Assembly (NCBI RefSeq): GCF_035634895.1
Contig: NZ_DASQCC010000064.1
Coordinates: 11,014 to 75,013 of the forward strand
Source of the DNA: Actinophytocola sp035634895
GTDB taxonomy: Bacteria > Actinomycetota > Actinomycetes > Mycobacteriales > Pseudonocardiaceae
Length of the DNA stretch: 64,000 nt
Direction of reading: 5' to 3'
Below are positions 1 to 8,345 of the stretch, one piece after another; positions within the stretch are counted from its first letter, which is position 1, and each line of letters starts with the position of its first letter. Both the position numbers and the translations under genes were made by a program. Below the pieces are notes generated by a model, which ran no database searches, had not been told where the DNA came from, and saw nothing but the letters and a program-made list of their open reading frames with translations.

Positions 1-1
1 G

Positions 2-1273
2 ATCAGCGGGTTCAGCCAGGACACCACCCAGCTCATCGCCGCCCGCGCGTTCCAGGGCATCGGCATGGGCGGCGTGCAGGCACTCGCCCAGGTCGTGATG
101 GCGGCGATCATCCCGCCCCGCGAGCGCGGGCGCTACAACGGCTACCTCGGCGCGGTCATGGCCGTCGCGACCGTCGGCGGGCCGCTGCTCGGCGGCCTGA
201 TCGTGGACGTGTCGTGGCTCGGCTGGCGGTGGTGCTTCTTCGTCGGCGTGCCGATCGCGGCCGCGGCGTTCGCCGTGCTGCAGCGGACGCTGAAGCTGGA
301 GACCCTGCGCCGCGAGAACGTCCAGGTCGACTACCTCGGCGCGACCCTGATCGCCGCCGGCGTGAGCGTCCTGCTGATCTGGGTGTCCTTCGTCGACAAC
401 TCGTTCGGCTGGCTGTCCTGGGAGACCGCGGCGATGGTGGGCGGCGGCGTCGTGCTGCTCGCGCTGGCCGTGCTGGTCGAGTCGCGGGTGCGCGAACCCG
501 TCGTGCCACTGCGGATCATCGTCCGGCGCCAGCCCGCGCTGGCCATCGTCGCCAGCGTCTCGGCCGGGCTCGCCATGTACGGGGGCGCGGTGTTCCTCGG
601 CCAGTACTTCCAGATCGGCCGCGGCTACACGCCGACGGAGGCCGGCCTGCTGACGATCCCGCTGATGGCCGGCGTGCTGCTCGCCTCGACCCTGAGCGGC
701 CGGCTGATCAGCCGCACGGGCACGGTCAAGCCCTACATCGTCGCCGGTTCGGTCCTGCTGGCGCTCGGGTTCCTCGGGCTCGGCCTGATGGACCACGGCA
801 CGCCGCTGTGGATGGTGGACGCCGCGATGGCGGTCGCCGGTATCGGCGTCGGCATGACCATGCAGAACCTGGTGCTGGCGGTGCAGAACGACGTCGCACT
901 GCGGGATCTGGGCGCGGCGACCGGCGCGGTGACGTTCTTCCGCTCGCTCGGCGGCACGATCGGGGTGTCCGTGCTGGGCGCGGTGCTCGCCAACCGGGTC
1001 ACCGCCGACCTCTCGACGGCTCTGCACGTGCCGGCCGGCACGTCCTCGACGGGTGAGGTCAGCGCGCTGAACCTGACCGCGCTGCCGCCGGGGGTGCAGC
1101 AGGTCGTGCACACGGTCTACGGCGACGCGACGGCACACGTCTTCCTGCTGTCCGCGGCGGTGGCCGTGGTCGGCGTGCTCGCGGCGCTCCTGTTGAAGCC
1201 GATCACGTTGCGTACCACCATCGACCTGGAGAAGAAGGAAGAGAAGCCCGTTTCGGACCCCGTCGTGGGATAG
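2..1273 (+). CDS. MFS drug exporter, DHA2 (EmrB/QacA) family, 5' end missing
   Basis: Proton-driven efflux permease of the cytoplasmic membrane. The reading frame is open from base 2, so the N-terminus (about the first two helices) lies outside the window; 423 residues are visible. The frame opens with an AFQGIGMGG segment, followed by a GxLGAVMAVATVGGPLLGG helix, which matches the antiporter motif C of DHA exporters, and about ten more hydrophobic segments. The tail is short and charged (DLEKKEEKP). An internal ATG at 65 is in frame but lies inside a helix region and is unlikely to be the start. The universal stress gene follows after 9 bases, so the two are probably co-transcribed. The substrate cannot be told from the sequence. 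Confidence 0.86.
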   Translation: MSGFSQDTTQLIAARAFQGIGMGGVQALAQVVMAAIIPPRERGRYNGYLGAVMAVATVGGPLLGGLIVDVSWLGWRWCFFVGVPIAAAAFAVLQRTLKLETLRRENVQVDYLGATLIAAGVSVLLIWVSFVDNSFGWLSWETAAMVGGGVVLLALAVLVESRVREPVVPLRIIVRRQPALAIVASVSAGLAMYGGAVFLGQYFQIGRGYTPTEAGLLTIPLMAGVLLASTLSGRLISRTGTVKPYIVAGSVLLALGFLGLGLMDHGTPLWMVDAAMAVAGIGVGMTMQNLVLAVQNDVALRDLGAATGAVTFFRSLGGTIGVSVLGAVLANRVTADLSTALHVPAGTSSTGEVSALNLTALPPGVQQVVHTVYGDATAHVFLLSAAVAVVGVLAALLLKPITLRTTIDLEKKEEKPVSDPVVG

Positions 1274-1282
1274 GGAGGCGAG

Positions 1283-1759
1283 ATGAGCGGCAGCGCGGCC
1301 GCCTTCGGTTCCACAGTGGAGCACTTCGGTCCCCGGCCGGAGCCGTCGGCGCGGGCCATCCTGGTCGGCGTCGACGGCTCCGACACGGCGATGCGCGCGG
1401 CGGCGTTCGCCGTCGGCCTGGCCAGGCGGCAGGGGTACCGGCTGATCGTCGCGTTCGTCGCGACCCACTCGGCGCTGGCCGCCATGGGCCCGGCCGTCGC
1501 GGCGGCCCAGGAGGCGGTCGAGGAGCTCGACTCGGAGCTGCGGTCGACCGCCCGCCGCGCGGCCGAGGAGCTGGACATCCCGATCATGTTCCTGAAGGCC
1601 TACGGCGACCCGTTCACCCGGCTGCGCGACGCGGCCGACCAGTGCCAGGTCGACACGGTGGTGGTGGGGGCCTCGATGAGCGCGGGACACCGCTTCGCCG
1701 GCTCGGTCGCGACCAAGCTCATCCGCGCCGGCCACTGGCCCGTGCTCGTGGTGCCCTAG
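1283..1759 (+). CDS. Universal stress protein, UspA family
   Basis: Small cytoplasmic nucleotide-binding stress protein of 158 residues, the usual length for a single Usp domain. The first strand reads ILVGVDGSDTA. The C-terminal part has VVVGASMSAGHRFAGSVA, matching the ATP-binding pattern G-x2-G-x9-GS in loosened form, and ends in the typical PVLVVP strand. A GGGAGG ribosome site precedes the ATG. The first 25 residues are an extension before the domain. It follows the exporter gene directly and converges on the MgtC gene, overlapping its stop by 4 bases. The specific stress is not evident. Confidence 0.9.
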   Translation: MSGSAAAFGSTVEHFGPRPEPSARAILVGVDGSDTAMRAAAFAVGLARRQGYRLIVAFVATHSALAAMGPAVAAAQEAVEELDSELRSTARRAAEELDIPIMFLKAYGDPFTRLRDAADQCQVDTVVVGASMSAGHRFAGSVATKLIRAGHWPVLVVP

Positions 1760-2469
1760 AACGAGAGGCTGTCGGCGTCGTCGCTCAGCACCGAGAGGAC
1801 GCCGTCGATGTCGGCGAGCGCGGCGGTGAGGTCGTTGACCGAGCCCGCGCCCTGGACGTTGAGCCACACGGTCACCGCGCCGGCCTCGTCGTGCTGGTCG
1901 ATGTCCAGCTCGCCGACGGTGAAGTTCCGTTTCGTGCACGCGGCGAGCACCAGCCGGAGCACGCCGCGGCCGTCCGCGTAGGTCAGGCGCAGGCGGGTCT
2001 GGGCGTACCTGGACCGGGGGAGCCGGGCGGCGAGCGGCGTGAAGGCGAAGACCACGAGGAAGTGCGCGGCGGCGACGACGATCGCCAGCAACCACAGGCC
2101 GGCGCCGGCGGCCATGCCGACCGCCGTGGTCAGCCAGACGACCGCCGCGGTGGTCAGGCCGCGGACGGCGTCGCGGCGCACGAAGATCAGCCCGCCGCCG
2201 ATGAACCCGATGCCCGACACGATCTGCGCCGCGATCCGCGACGGGTCGAGGGTGACGTGGTCGCCGAGCACGTCGAAGAAGCCGTACTTGGAGACGAGCA
2301 TCATCAGCGCGGCGGCGATGCCGACGAGCGTGTGCGTGCGCAGGCCGGCGCTCTTCTGCCGGATCTCACGCTCCAGCCCGATCGCGGCGGACAGCACCAG
2401 CGCGAGGCCGAGGTCGAACATCTGCGTCCAACCCTGGCCCATGGCCTCGGTGGGGGAGGGCAGTGCCAT
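1756..2469 (-). CDS. MgtC/SapB family membrane protein
   Basis: Integral membrane protein of 237 residues. The N-terminal half has about five hydrophobic helices and the family signatures AAIGLEREI, RTHTLVGIAAALMMLVS, QIVSGIGFIGGGLIF and GLTTAAVVWLTTAVGMAAG. The C-terminal 85 residues form a soluble ACT-like domain, as in full-length MgtC. Known relatives act on magnesium-limited growth or on ATP synthase and phosphate balance; which role applies here is unknown. Possible starts are M1, M10 and M17; M17 (MFDLGLAL) begins just at the first helix. It diverges from the GH3 gene across about 115 bases. Confidence 0.86.
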   Translation of the reverse strand: MALPSPTEAMGQGWTQMFDLGLALVLSAAIGLEREIRQKSAGLRTHTLVGIAAALMMLVSKYGFFDVLGDHVTLDPSRIAAQIVSGIGFIGGGLIFVRRDAVRGLTTAAVVWLTTAVGMAAGAGLWLLAIVVAAAHFLVVFAFTPLAARLPRSRYAQTRLRLTYADGRGVLRLVLAACTKRNFTVGELDIDQHDEAGAVTVWLNVQGAGSVNDLTAALADIDGVLSVLSDDADSLSF

Positions 2470-2586
2470 CGGTTCAGGCTAAGCCAGTCCGCCCCGCCCC
2501 GGACAGTTCTCACCCGCGGCGACCTCGGGATCGGGGGCTGTCACTCTGCGTTAGACTTGACCCACCCTGTGTTGATGGAGGTCCTC

Positions 2587-3681
2587 ATGCGGCGTCGGCG
2601 GTTGGTCGCGGGACTGGTCGGCCTGGCACTCGCCGGCGCCACGCTCACCGGCACGGCCGGCGCGGACGAGCGTCTCGTCGCGTACGCGCAGCGGGCGGCC
2701 GGACAGCGCGTCGTCTACTCCTACCCGGGGCTGACCCCGCCGGAGAGCCTGCTCGCCCGCATCCGCGCCGGCGAGGCGGCCGGGGTGATCTTCTTCGGCG
2801 AGAACATCGCCAGCCGCGCGCAGATCAGCGGGGTGGTGGGGCAGCTGCGTGCCGCCGCCGCGCAGAGTCCCGACCCGTACCCGCTCCTGCTGATGACCGA
2901 CCAGGAAGGTGGCCTGGTCCGCCGCCTCCCCGGCGAGCCCGCCTTGTCCCACAAGGACATCGGGCAGTCCGCCGACCCGGGCTCCGCCGCGACCGCCGCC
3001 GGCCGCGGCGCGGGGCAGAACCTGGCCGGCGTCGGCATGAACGTCAACCTCGCACCCGTGCTCGACGTCTTCCACGCGCCGGGCGACCTGATGGACTCCT
3101 ACGAGCGGTCGTTCAGCGGCACCGCCTCGGTGGCCGGGACCCTCGGCGCCGACTACGTCACCGCGGAGCAGGCGGTGGGGGTCGCCGCGACCGTGAAGCA
3201 CTTTCCCGGGCTGGGCAAGGCGAACGCGGACGAGAACACCGACACCCGGCCGGTGACCCTGAACGTGCCGCTGTCCACGCTGCGCGGCGTCGACGAGGCG
3301 CCGTACCAGCGGGCCATCGCGGCCGGGGCGAAGCTCGTCATGCTCTCGTGGGCCGTCTACCCGGCGCTCGACGCCGGCCGGCCCGCGGGACTCTCGGCGA
3401 CGGTCGTGCGGGAACTGCGGTCCCGCACCGGGTTCACGGGCGTCACGTGCACGGACGCGCTGGAGGCCGGTGCACTGCGCGACTACGGCTCGACCGGCGA
3501 CCGGGCGGTGCTCGCCGCCCAGGCCGGCGACGACCTCGTCCTCGCGTCCGCACGGGACGTGAGCCAGGGCGCCGCGGCGGCGGACGCCCTGGCCGGCGCC
3601 CTCACCGACGGCACGCTCGACAGCGGTGCCTTCGGCGAGGCGCTGGCCAGGGTCAACGCGTTGCGTGCCAGCCTGGGCTAG
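2587..3681 (+). CDS. Secreted glycoside hydrolase family 3 protein (NagZ-like)
   Basis: Predicted exported beta-hexosaminidase-type enzyme of 364 residues. Residues 1-27 form a signal peptide with four arginines, a hydrophobic core and an A-x-A-type end (GTAGADE). The GH3 barrel shows LLMTDQEGGLVRRL and KHFPGLG at residues 204-210. The likely nucleophile is Asp290 in TCTDALEAGAL. The classical NagZ loop ending D-S-H is replaced by DENTDTRP, as in other actinobacterial GH3 lipoproteins and exoenzymes, so the general acid may differ. The ATG at 2587 is preferred over 2575 because GGAGG (2577-2581) sits 5 bases before it. Probable role: peptidoglycan or chitin oligosaccharide turnover outside the cell. 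Confidence 0.85.
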   Translation: MRRRRLVAGLVGLALAGATLTGTAGADERLVAYAQRAAGQRVVYSYPGLTPPESLLARIRAGEAAGVIFFGENIASRAQISGVVGQLRAAAAQSPDPYPLLLMTDQEGGLVRRLPGEPALSHKDIGQSADPGSAATAAGRGAGQNLAGVGMNVNLAPVLDVFHAPGDLMDSYERSFSGTASVAGTLGADYVTAEQAVGVAATVKHFPGLGKANADENTDTRPVTLNVPLSTLRGVDEAPYQRAIAAGAKLVMLSWAVYPALDAGRPAGLSATVVRELRSRTGFTGVTCTDALEAGALRDYGSTGDRAVLAAQAGDDLVLASARDVSQGAAAADALAGALTDGTLDSGAFGEALARVNALRASLG

Positions 3682-5870
3682 ACGCCCACCGGCACCCGCT
3701 CGCGGGGCGGCTCGCCGCCGTCACCCGACGAGACCGCGTCCAGGCTGGTGCCCTCGACGTCCACGTTCGGCAGGATCCGGTCCAGCCAGCGCGGTAGCCA
3801 CCACGCCCGCCTGCCGAGCATCCACATCAGCGCCGGCACGATCGTCATCCGCACGACGAACGCGTCCACCGCGACACCGACCGCCAGCGCGAAGCCGATC
3901 GACTGGATCAGCGAGTCCTCCGCGAACACGAAGCCCGCGAACACGCTCGTCATGATCAACGCCGCCGCCACGACCACCCGGGCGCCGTGTGCGAAGCCGG
4001 ACACGACCGCCTCACGTGGTTCGGTGCCGTGGACGTAGTCCTCGCGCATCCTGGTCACCAGGAACACCTGGTAGTCCATCGCGAGTCCGAAGAGGACGCC
4101 GATCAGCAGGACCGGCAGCATGCTCATGATCGGCCCGGTCGACTCGACACCGAGCAGGTCGGTCAGCCAGCCCCACTGGAACACCGCGACCACCGCGCCG
4201 AACGTCGCCGCCACCGACGCCAGGAACCCGAGCGTCGCCTTCAGCGGCACGATCACCGACCGGAACACCAGCATCAGCAACAGGAACGCGAGCCCGACGA
4301 TCAGCGCGAGGTACGGGATCATCGCGTCGGCCAGCTTCTGCGACACGTCGATGTTCGCCGCCGTCTGGCCGGTCACCGAGACCTTCGCGCCGGTGTCGTC
4401 ACCGACCTTGGCCGCCGCGCCACGGATGTCCGCGACGAGGCCCTCGGTCGCGGCGTCGCTCGGACCGGTCCTCGGGATCACGTTGATGATCATCGTGTCG
4501 CCGGCGCGGTTGGGCCGCGGCGGGAGCACGGCCGCGACGCCGAGCTCGTTGATCCGCTTGGTCGTGTCGGCCACGGCGCCCTGGGGGTCACGCGCGCCCG
4601 CGGTGTCCACGACGACGATCAGCGGGCCGTTCGCGCCCGGTCCGAAGCCCTTGGTCACCAGCTCGTACGCCTTGTGCTGCGAGCTTTCCGGTGCCGCGGT
4701 CGCGTCGTTGGGCAGGCCGAGCTGCATGCTGGCGGCCGGGATGGCGACCACGGCCAGGCCGAGGACCGCGATGCCCAGCACCGCGCCCCGGTGTCGCCCG
4801 ACGAAGCGGGCCCACCGCTCGCCCATGCTGGCGCTGCCGGGCTTCGGGCCGCCCCGCAGGCCCCGGAGCCGGCCGCGGATCTTGTCACCCGTGAAGCCGA
4901 GGATCGCCGGCAGCAGCGTGAGCGCGATGAGCACGGCGATGACCACCGTGGCCGCGGCCGCGAGACCCATCTCGCCGAGGAACGGGATGCCGACGACGGT
5001 CAGCCCGCCGAGCGCGACGATCACCGTCAGGCCCGCGAACACCACGGCCGACCCGGCGGTGCCGGCCGCGCGGCCGGCGGCCTGCTCGTGGTCGAGACCA
5101 CTGGCCAGCTCGGTGCGGTAGCGGGACACGATGAACAGCGCGTAGTCGATGCCGACCGCGAGGCCGATCATCAGCGCGAGCACCGGCGTGTTGTTGTTCA
5201 GCTCGGTGAGGCCGGACAGCGTCAGCAGCCCGCTCAGACCGATCCCGACGCCGATGAGCGCGGTGAGCAGCGGCAGGCCGGCGGCCAGCAGCGACCCGAA
5301 GGTGATCACGAGGACGATGGCCGCGACGACGACCCCCAGACCCTCGGTGGCGCCCGTCTCGGGCGCGCCACGCACGGCGTCACCGCCGATCTTGGCGTGC
5401 AGGCCGGAGGAATGTGCGGCGGCGAGGAGTGCCTCGCGGTCGGCGTCGGTCAGCTCGACCGCCTGTTTGGGGTAGCTGACCTGGATGAGCGCGAGGGTAC
5501 CGTCACGGGAGAAGGACTGCGCCTGGAACGGGTCGACCGCGTTCGCCACCTCCGGCGCGTTCCGCAGCGCCGTGTAGACCTCGCGCAGCTCGGCCTGGTT
5601 GGCCGGGTACTTGACGAAGTTCTGGCCCTCGGGCGCCTGCAGCACGACGCGGGCGGTGCCGCCGCCGATGTGCGCCTCGGGGAAGGTCTTCTTCAGATGG
5701 TCGATCGCCTGCTGGGACTCGGTGCCCGGGATCGAGACCGAGTTGGACATCGTGCCGGAGAACCCGACCGCGCCGATGCCGATGCCGATGAGCACCGCCG
5801 CCCAGACACCGGTGACGAGCCACCGTCGCCTGAAGGACGCGCGCCCGAGCCGGTAAAGGAATGTGGCCAC
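3678..5870 (-). CDS. MMPL/RND family membrane transporter
   Basis: Large lipid or drug exporter of the RND superfamily, about 730 residues, with the duplicated MMPL layout: a first helix, an extracytoplasmic loop, a 5-6 helix bundle, then a second loop and bundle. Each bundle has the conserved Asp-Tyr pair of the proton relay (GIDYALFIVSRYR and AMDYQVFLVTRMR). I prefer the GTG at 5870 (start MATFLYRLGRASF, preceded by GGGGGT) over a TTG at 5888, because MATFLYRLG is the usual family N-terminus. It diverges from a TetR gene, and four repeated palindromic sites lie between them, so repression by that TetR is likely. Its stop overlaps the GH3 stop by 4 bases. Confidence 0.88.
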   Translation of the reverse strand: MATFLYRLGRASFRRRWLVTGVWAAVLIGIGIGAVGFSGTMSNSVSIPGTESQQAIDHLKKTFPEAHIGGGTARVVLQAPEGQNFVKYPANQAELREVYTALRNAPEVANAVDPFQAQSFSRDGTLALIQVSYPKQAVELTDADREALLAAAHSSGLHAKIGGDAVRGAPETGATEGLGVVVAAIVLVITFGSLLAAGLPLLTALIGVGIGLSGLLTLSGLTELNNNTPVLALMIGLAVGIDYALFIVSRYRTELASGLDHEQAAGRAAGTAGSAVVFAGLTVIVALGGLTVVGIPFLGEMGLAAAATVVIAVLIALTLLPAILGFTGDKIRGRLRGLRGGPKPGSASMGERWARFVGRHRGAVLGIAVLGLAVVAIPAASMQLGLPNDATAAPESSQHKAYELVTKGFGPGANGPLIVVVDTAGARDPQGAVADTTKRINELGVAAVLPPRPNRAGDTMIINVIPRTGPSDAATEGLVADIRGAAAKVGDDTGAKVSVTGQTAANIDVSQKLADAMIPYLALIVGLAFLLLMLVFRSVIVPLKATLGFLASVAATFGAVVAVFQWGWLTDLLGVESTGPIMSMLPVLLIGVLFGLAMDYQVFLVTRMREDYVHGTEPREAVVSGFAHGARVVVAAALIMTSVFAGFVFAEDSLIQSIGFALAVGVAVDAFVVRMTIVPALMWMLGRRAWWLPRWLDRILPNVDVEGTSLDAVSSGDGGEPPRERVPVGV

Positions 5871-5922
5871 CCCTGGACCCCCACTCAATCTTTCGTCGTC
5901 GTTCGTTACGGTTACCGAAGCT

Positions 5923-6014
5923 AGCCGATCGGCAAGTAGAGGCCAAGCCGATCGGCAAGTATGTGACTAGCCGAACAGCAAGCAGTGAGCTTGCCGAACG
6001 GTAAACTGAGGAGG
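5923..6014. promoter_or_regulatory. Array of four TetR-type operators at exact 23-bp spacing
   Basis: Four related sites begin at 5923, 5946, 5969 and 5992. The first two share AGCCGATCGGCAAGTA with a perfect 10-bp palindrome GCCGATCGGC; the third and fourth read GCCGAACAGC and GCCGAACGGT. The period is exactly 23 bases, so successive sites are shifted by about two DNA turns. The last site ends in the GAGGAGG ribosome site of the TetR gene. Position between divergent TetR and MMPL genes suggests joint repression; that is inference. Confidence 0.65.
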
Positions 6015-6019
6015 TACCG

Positions 6020-6619
6020 TTGAACTCTCAGCGACTCATCGAGGAGGGCGCGATGACGGCCGTGAGAGGTGAGACCCGCGCGCGGCTGCTGGACACCGCA
6101 CTCGGGTTGTTCACCGTGCACGGCGTCGAGGGCACCTCGCTGCAGATGATCGCCGACGTGCTCGGGGTCACGAAGGCCGCGGTCTACTACCACTTCAAGA
6201 CGAAGGACGAGATCACCGAGGCGGTCGCGCAGCCCGCGCTGGACGAGCTGGTGGCGATCCTCGACCACGCGGCCACGATGAGCCGCCCCGGCCCGCGCAC
6301 CGACTACGTGATCGACGAGTTCGTGGACCTGGTCGTGCGCAACAGGGTGCTCGTGGCCGTGCTGTGCAGCGACCCGGGGATCATCCGCGCGACCGACCGG
6401 ATCCTGGTCGGCGAGGAGAGCATCCTGAGCCGTCTGCAGGCCATGCTGACCGGCCCGAGCGCGGACGAGGGTGCCCAGGTCGCGTGCCAGGTGGCGCTCG
6501 CAGGCGTCGCGATGGTCGGCGGCTCGCCGATCCTCGTGGACATGGACGACGAGACCCTCCGCCACCACCTCGTCGACGCCATGCGCCGCCAGGTGGGCCG
6601 CCCGCGCAAGCGGGACTAG
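6020..6619 (+). CDS. TetR family transcriptional regulator
   Basis: DNA-binding repressor of 199 residues. The N-terminal helix-turn-helix reads ARLLDTALGLFTVHGVEGTSLQMIADVLGVTKAAVYYHFKTKDE in the standard TetR pattern; the rest is the ligand and dimer domain. Two starts have good ribosome sites: TTG at 6020 (GAGGAGG at 6008-6014) and ATG at 6053 (GAGGAGG about 6 bases upstream). The second would give 188 residues, more typical before the helix-turn-helix. It is divergent from the MMPL transporter and faces an operator array. Its stop codon TAG lies inside the left terminal repeat of the MITE-like element at 6616. Confidence 0.87.
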   Translation: MNSQRLIEEGAMTAVRGETRARLLDTALGLFTVHGVEGTSLQMIADVLGVTKAAVYYHFKTKDEITEAVAQPALDELVAILDHAATMSRPGPRTDYVIDEFVDLVVRNRVLVAVLCSDPGIIRATDRILVGEESILSRLQAMLTGPSADEGAQVACQVALAGVAMVGGSPILVDMDDETLRHHLVDAMRRQVGRPRKRD

Positions 6620-6783
6620 TGTCCCGCGCCGGGAATGCGGTGATTGAGTCGGTGGATCCGGGTTTCTGCTGGCAAGGCGCCGGTTCGTCCTCGTACTGGG
6701 TGGTACTTGGGCGGACCGGCAACGCCGCCAGCGGGAAGCTGGGCCGCTGAATTAGTTGCCTGATTTCCGGCGCGGGACACTAG
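6616..6783. mobile_element. 168-bp palindrome-ended element (MITE-like)
   Basis: The ends are perfect 17-bp inverted repeats, CTAGTGTCCCGCGCCGG at 6616-6632 and its complement at 6767-6783; complementarity continues imperfectly for about 20 more bases. Inside lie further inverted segments (GCCGGTTCG near 6680 against CGGACCGGC near 6715, and GTAC pairs). No coding frame is convincing. TA flanks both ends inside CTAG, as expected for elements of the IS630/Tc1 type that duplicate TA. The ends supply the TAG stop codons of both convergent neighbours. It could instead be a structured RNA or bidirectional terminator, but the 134-base gap between arms argues against a simple terminator. Confidence 0.5.
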
Positions 6784-7088
6784 CTGCGCTTCGACACGCG
6801 GCGGAACACCAGCACCAGCGCGACCACGGCCAGCAGCGGGATCAACGGCCGGTGCACCGCCGTCGCCGCCGCCGGGCGGACCCGTTCCGGCAGTCGCTGC
6901 GTCAGCTCGTCCGCACGGTGGCGCAGGGCCTCGACCTTGTCGTGGGCGCGGGCCTTGATGTCCACCTTGTCACCGAGCGCGGCCACGGTCCGCGCCAGCT
7001 CCTGGCGGGTGAGCTCCGCGTCCATCCGCAGGTCCTCGTCGGTGGGAGGCTGGCCGGGCATCGTCAGCCGCTCCTGTTCGTCGGTCAC
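6780..7088 (-). CDS. DUF3618 domain membrane-anchored protein
   Basis: Protein of 102 residues. The N-terminal half matches DUF3618 (LRMDAELTRQELARTVAALGDKVDIKARAHDKVEALRHR pattern), an amphipathic helical region. A single C-terminal transmembrane helix, LIPLLAVVALVLVF, is followed by RRVSKRS. The GTG start at 7088 overlaps the stop of the upstream holin-like gene in the arrangement GTGA, so the two are translationally coupled; an internal ATG (MPGQPPTDEDL) is an alternative. Function is unknown; family members are found with holin-X and DUF4235 genes as here. The stop codon TAG is part of the right terminal repeat of the MITE-like element. Confidence 0.78.
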   Translation of the reverse strand: MTDEQERLTMPGQPPTDEDLRMDAELTRQELARTVAALGDKVDIKARAHDKVEALRHRADELTQRLPERVRPAAATAVHRPLIPLLAVVALVLVFRRVSKRS

Positions 7089-7495
7089 CGGTGGGCCTCC
7101 TTCGCCGCCTGGATGTCGTGCTTGACCGCCTGGATGTCTTCCTTCGCGCTCTCCAGCGCGGGCGAGGGCACCGGAGCGCTCTGCCGCAGCTGCTTGCGGG
7201 CGAGCAGGATCGCCACGCCGGCCACGGCGAACAGCGCCCCGGCGACGATCAGCGCCGCACCCCACGCCGGCAGGACCAGCGCCAGCAGCAACACCGCGGC
7301 GGCGACCAGGACCGCGCCGCCGTAGAAGGCGAACAGCCCACCCGCACCCGCGATGCCGATGCCCAGGCCGGCGTGCTTCGCCTTGCCCTTCAGCTCCCGG
7401 ACGGCGAGGGTGGCCTCGGTCCGCGCCAGGTGCTTCAACTGCTCGGTCAGCTCGCGAACCAGCTCGGCCGTCGATTTCTCCGTCGTCGCGGTCAT
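7085..7495 (-). CDS. Phage holin-X family (PF07332-type) membrane protein
   Basis: Protein of 136 residues: a charged N-terminal helix (STAELVRELTEQLKHLARTEATLAVRELKGKAKHAG), two long hydrophobic helices around residues 45-100, and a charged C-terminal tail (ALESAKEDIQAVKHDIQAAKEAHR). This is the actinobacterial holin-X layout; despite the name these are chromosomal envelope proteins of unknown role and there are no phage genes nearby. The ATG at 7495 is chosen because GGAGG lies 7-11 bases upstream. It heads a two-gene operon with the DUF3618 gene. Confidence 0.82.
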   Translation of the reverse strand: MTATTEKSTAELVRELTEQLKHLARTEATLAVRELKGKAKHAGLGIGIAGAGGLFAFYGGAVLVAAAVLLLALVLPAWGAALIVAGALFAVAGVAILLARKQLRQSAPVPSPALESAKEDIQAVKHDIQAAKEAHR

Positions 7496-7637
7496 GAACT
7501 CCCACCTCCTGCCCGGGTGGCTACCCGCGCGTGTGACCTGCAAACACAGGGGGTACCCGGGCCCCGTGCGAGCACTGATACCGAACGGAACAGGGGACCC
7601 GGTCCCGGCCCCGACCACGGCGACACCGATCATGGAC

Positions 7638-7669
7638 GCGAGTGGTCGGCGAAGCGAGTGGTCGGCGAA
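7638..7669. repeat. Two tandem 16-bp direct repeats
   Basis: GCGAGTGGTCGGCGAA occurs twice in a row (7638-7653 and 7654-7669) in the 262-base divergent spacer between the holin-X gene and the DUF4235 gene. It could be a regulator site or a chance slippage duplication. No promoter elements can be assigned with confidence in this spacer. Confidence 0.5.
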
Positions 7670-7757
7670 GACCGTGGTGACGATGGCGGCGAACCTGCAC
7701 GCGGTCGCGACGGCGCTCACCCGGCAGCCGATTCCGGCCTGACAGAGGAGAAAGCGA

Positions 7758-8027
7758 GTGAACGTCAACAAGATCATCTACAAACCGGTCGGCATGCTGG
7801 TCGGGGTGCTCGGCGGGCTGGCCGCCAACATCGTGTTCAACAAGGTGTGGGCCAAGGTCGCCGGCGGCGACGAGGCCCCGGACGCCACCGACAAGAAGGC
7901 GACCTGGGGACAGGTGCTGCTCGCGGCGACCATCCAGGGAGCGATCTTCGGCGTGGTGAAGGCCGCGATCGACCGCGGCGGCGCGGAGGGCTACCGCAAG
8001 GTCACCGGCGAATGGCCGGACGACTGA
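7758..8027 (+). CDS. DUF4235 domain membrane protein
   Basis: Small protein of 89 residues. An N-terminal hydrophobic helix (YKPVGMLVGVLGGLAANIVF) is followed by KVWAKVAGGDEAPDATDKKATWGQVLLAATIQGAIFGVVKAAIDRGGAEGYRKVTG spread over the rest, the standard DUF4235 pattern with a second short hydrophobic segment. GTG start at 7758 with GAGGAG at 7745-7750. It is divergent from the holin-X/DUF3618 pair, its usual companions in actinobacteria. Function is unknown. A strong GC hairpin lies 45 bases after its stop. Confidence 0.86.
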   Translation: MNVNKIIYKPVGMLVGVLGGLAANIVFNKVWAKVAGGDEAPDATDKKATWGQVLLAATIQGAIFGVVKAAIDRGGAEGYRKVTGEWPDD

Positions 8028-8071
8028 GACTCTCGGCGGAGCGACCCGTTACGGCGGGACGCACGGGCAGC

Positions 8072-8119
8072 GGAGCGGACGGCCGGCGGCACCTCGACAC
8101 CGCCGGCCGCGCCCGCTCC
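8072..8119 (+). terminator. Strong GC hairpin in a convergent gene-free stretch
   Basis: Stem GGAGCGG (8072-8078) plus GGCCGGCGG (8081-8089) pairs with CCGCCGGCC (8100-8108) plus CCGCTCC (8113-8119), with a loop of about 10 bases. There is no U-run, as is usual for actinobacterial terminators. It sits between the DUF4235 gene and the convergent alcohol dehydrogenase. The remaining bases to 8345 hold only a doubtful 67-codon frame at 8137 whose GGAGG is one base from its GTG; I do not call it. Confidence 0.55.
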
Positions 8120-8345
8120 GAGGAAAGCCAGGAGGCGTGGACCTGACCGCGGTGCGCATCGCCGGGCCGGAGCCGCACAGCGTCGACTGGCCGTTGCCGG
8201 TGACCGCCGGCGCCGCGCTCGACCCCTGGCACCGCCCGGGTTCGGCGGGGCGTGGTTCCCGACCTTTCCGCCGAAGTCTCGGGCGGCGCCGCGGGACGCG
8301 GCCCCTCTGTCCTATGTGTACATACGGCCGCGTGGGCTGATCGGG

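Noticed and set aside
3987..5924. 645-codon plus-strand frame opposite the first MMPL gene
   Set aside because: Asp, Arg and His-rich mirror of the transporter; no domain.
6616..6783. Simple bidirectional terminator
   Set aside because: The perfect arms are 134 bases apart with a structured interior, which fits a MITE-like element better.
7085..7495. Prophage indicated by the holin-like protein
   Set aside because: Holin-X proteins are chromosomal in actinobacteria; there are no lysin, tail or integrase genes nearby.
8137..8340. 67-codon plus-strand frame in the convergent spacer
   Set aside because: GGAGG is one base from the GTG and there is no recognisable domain; not supported.
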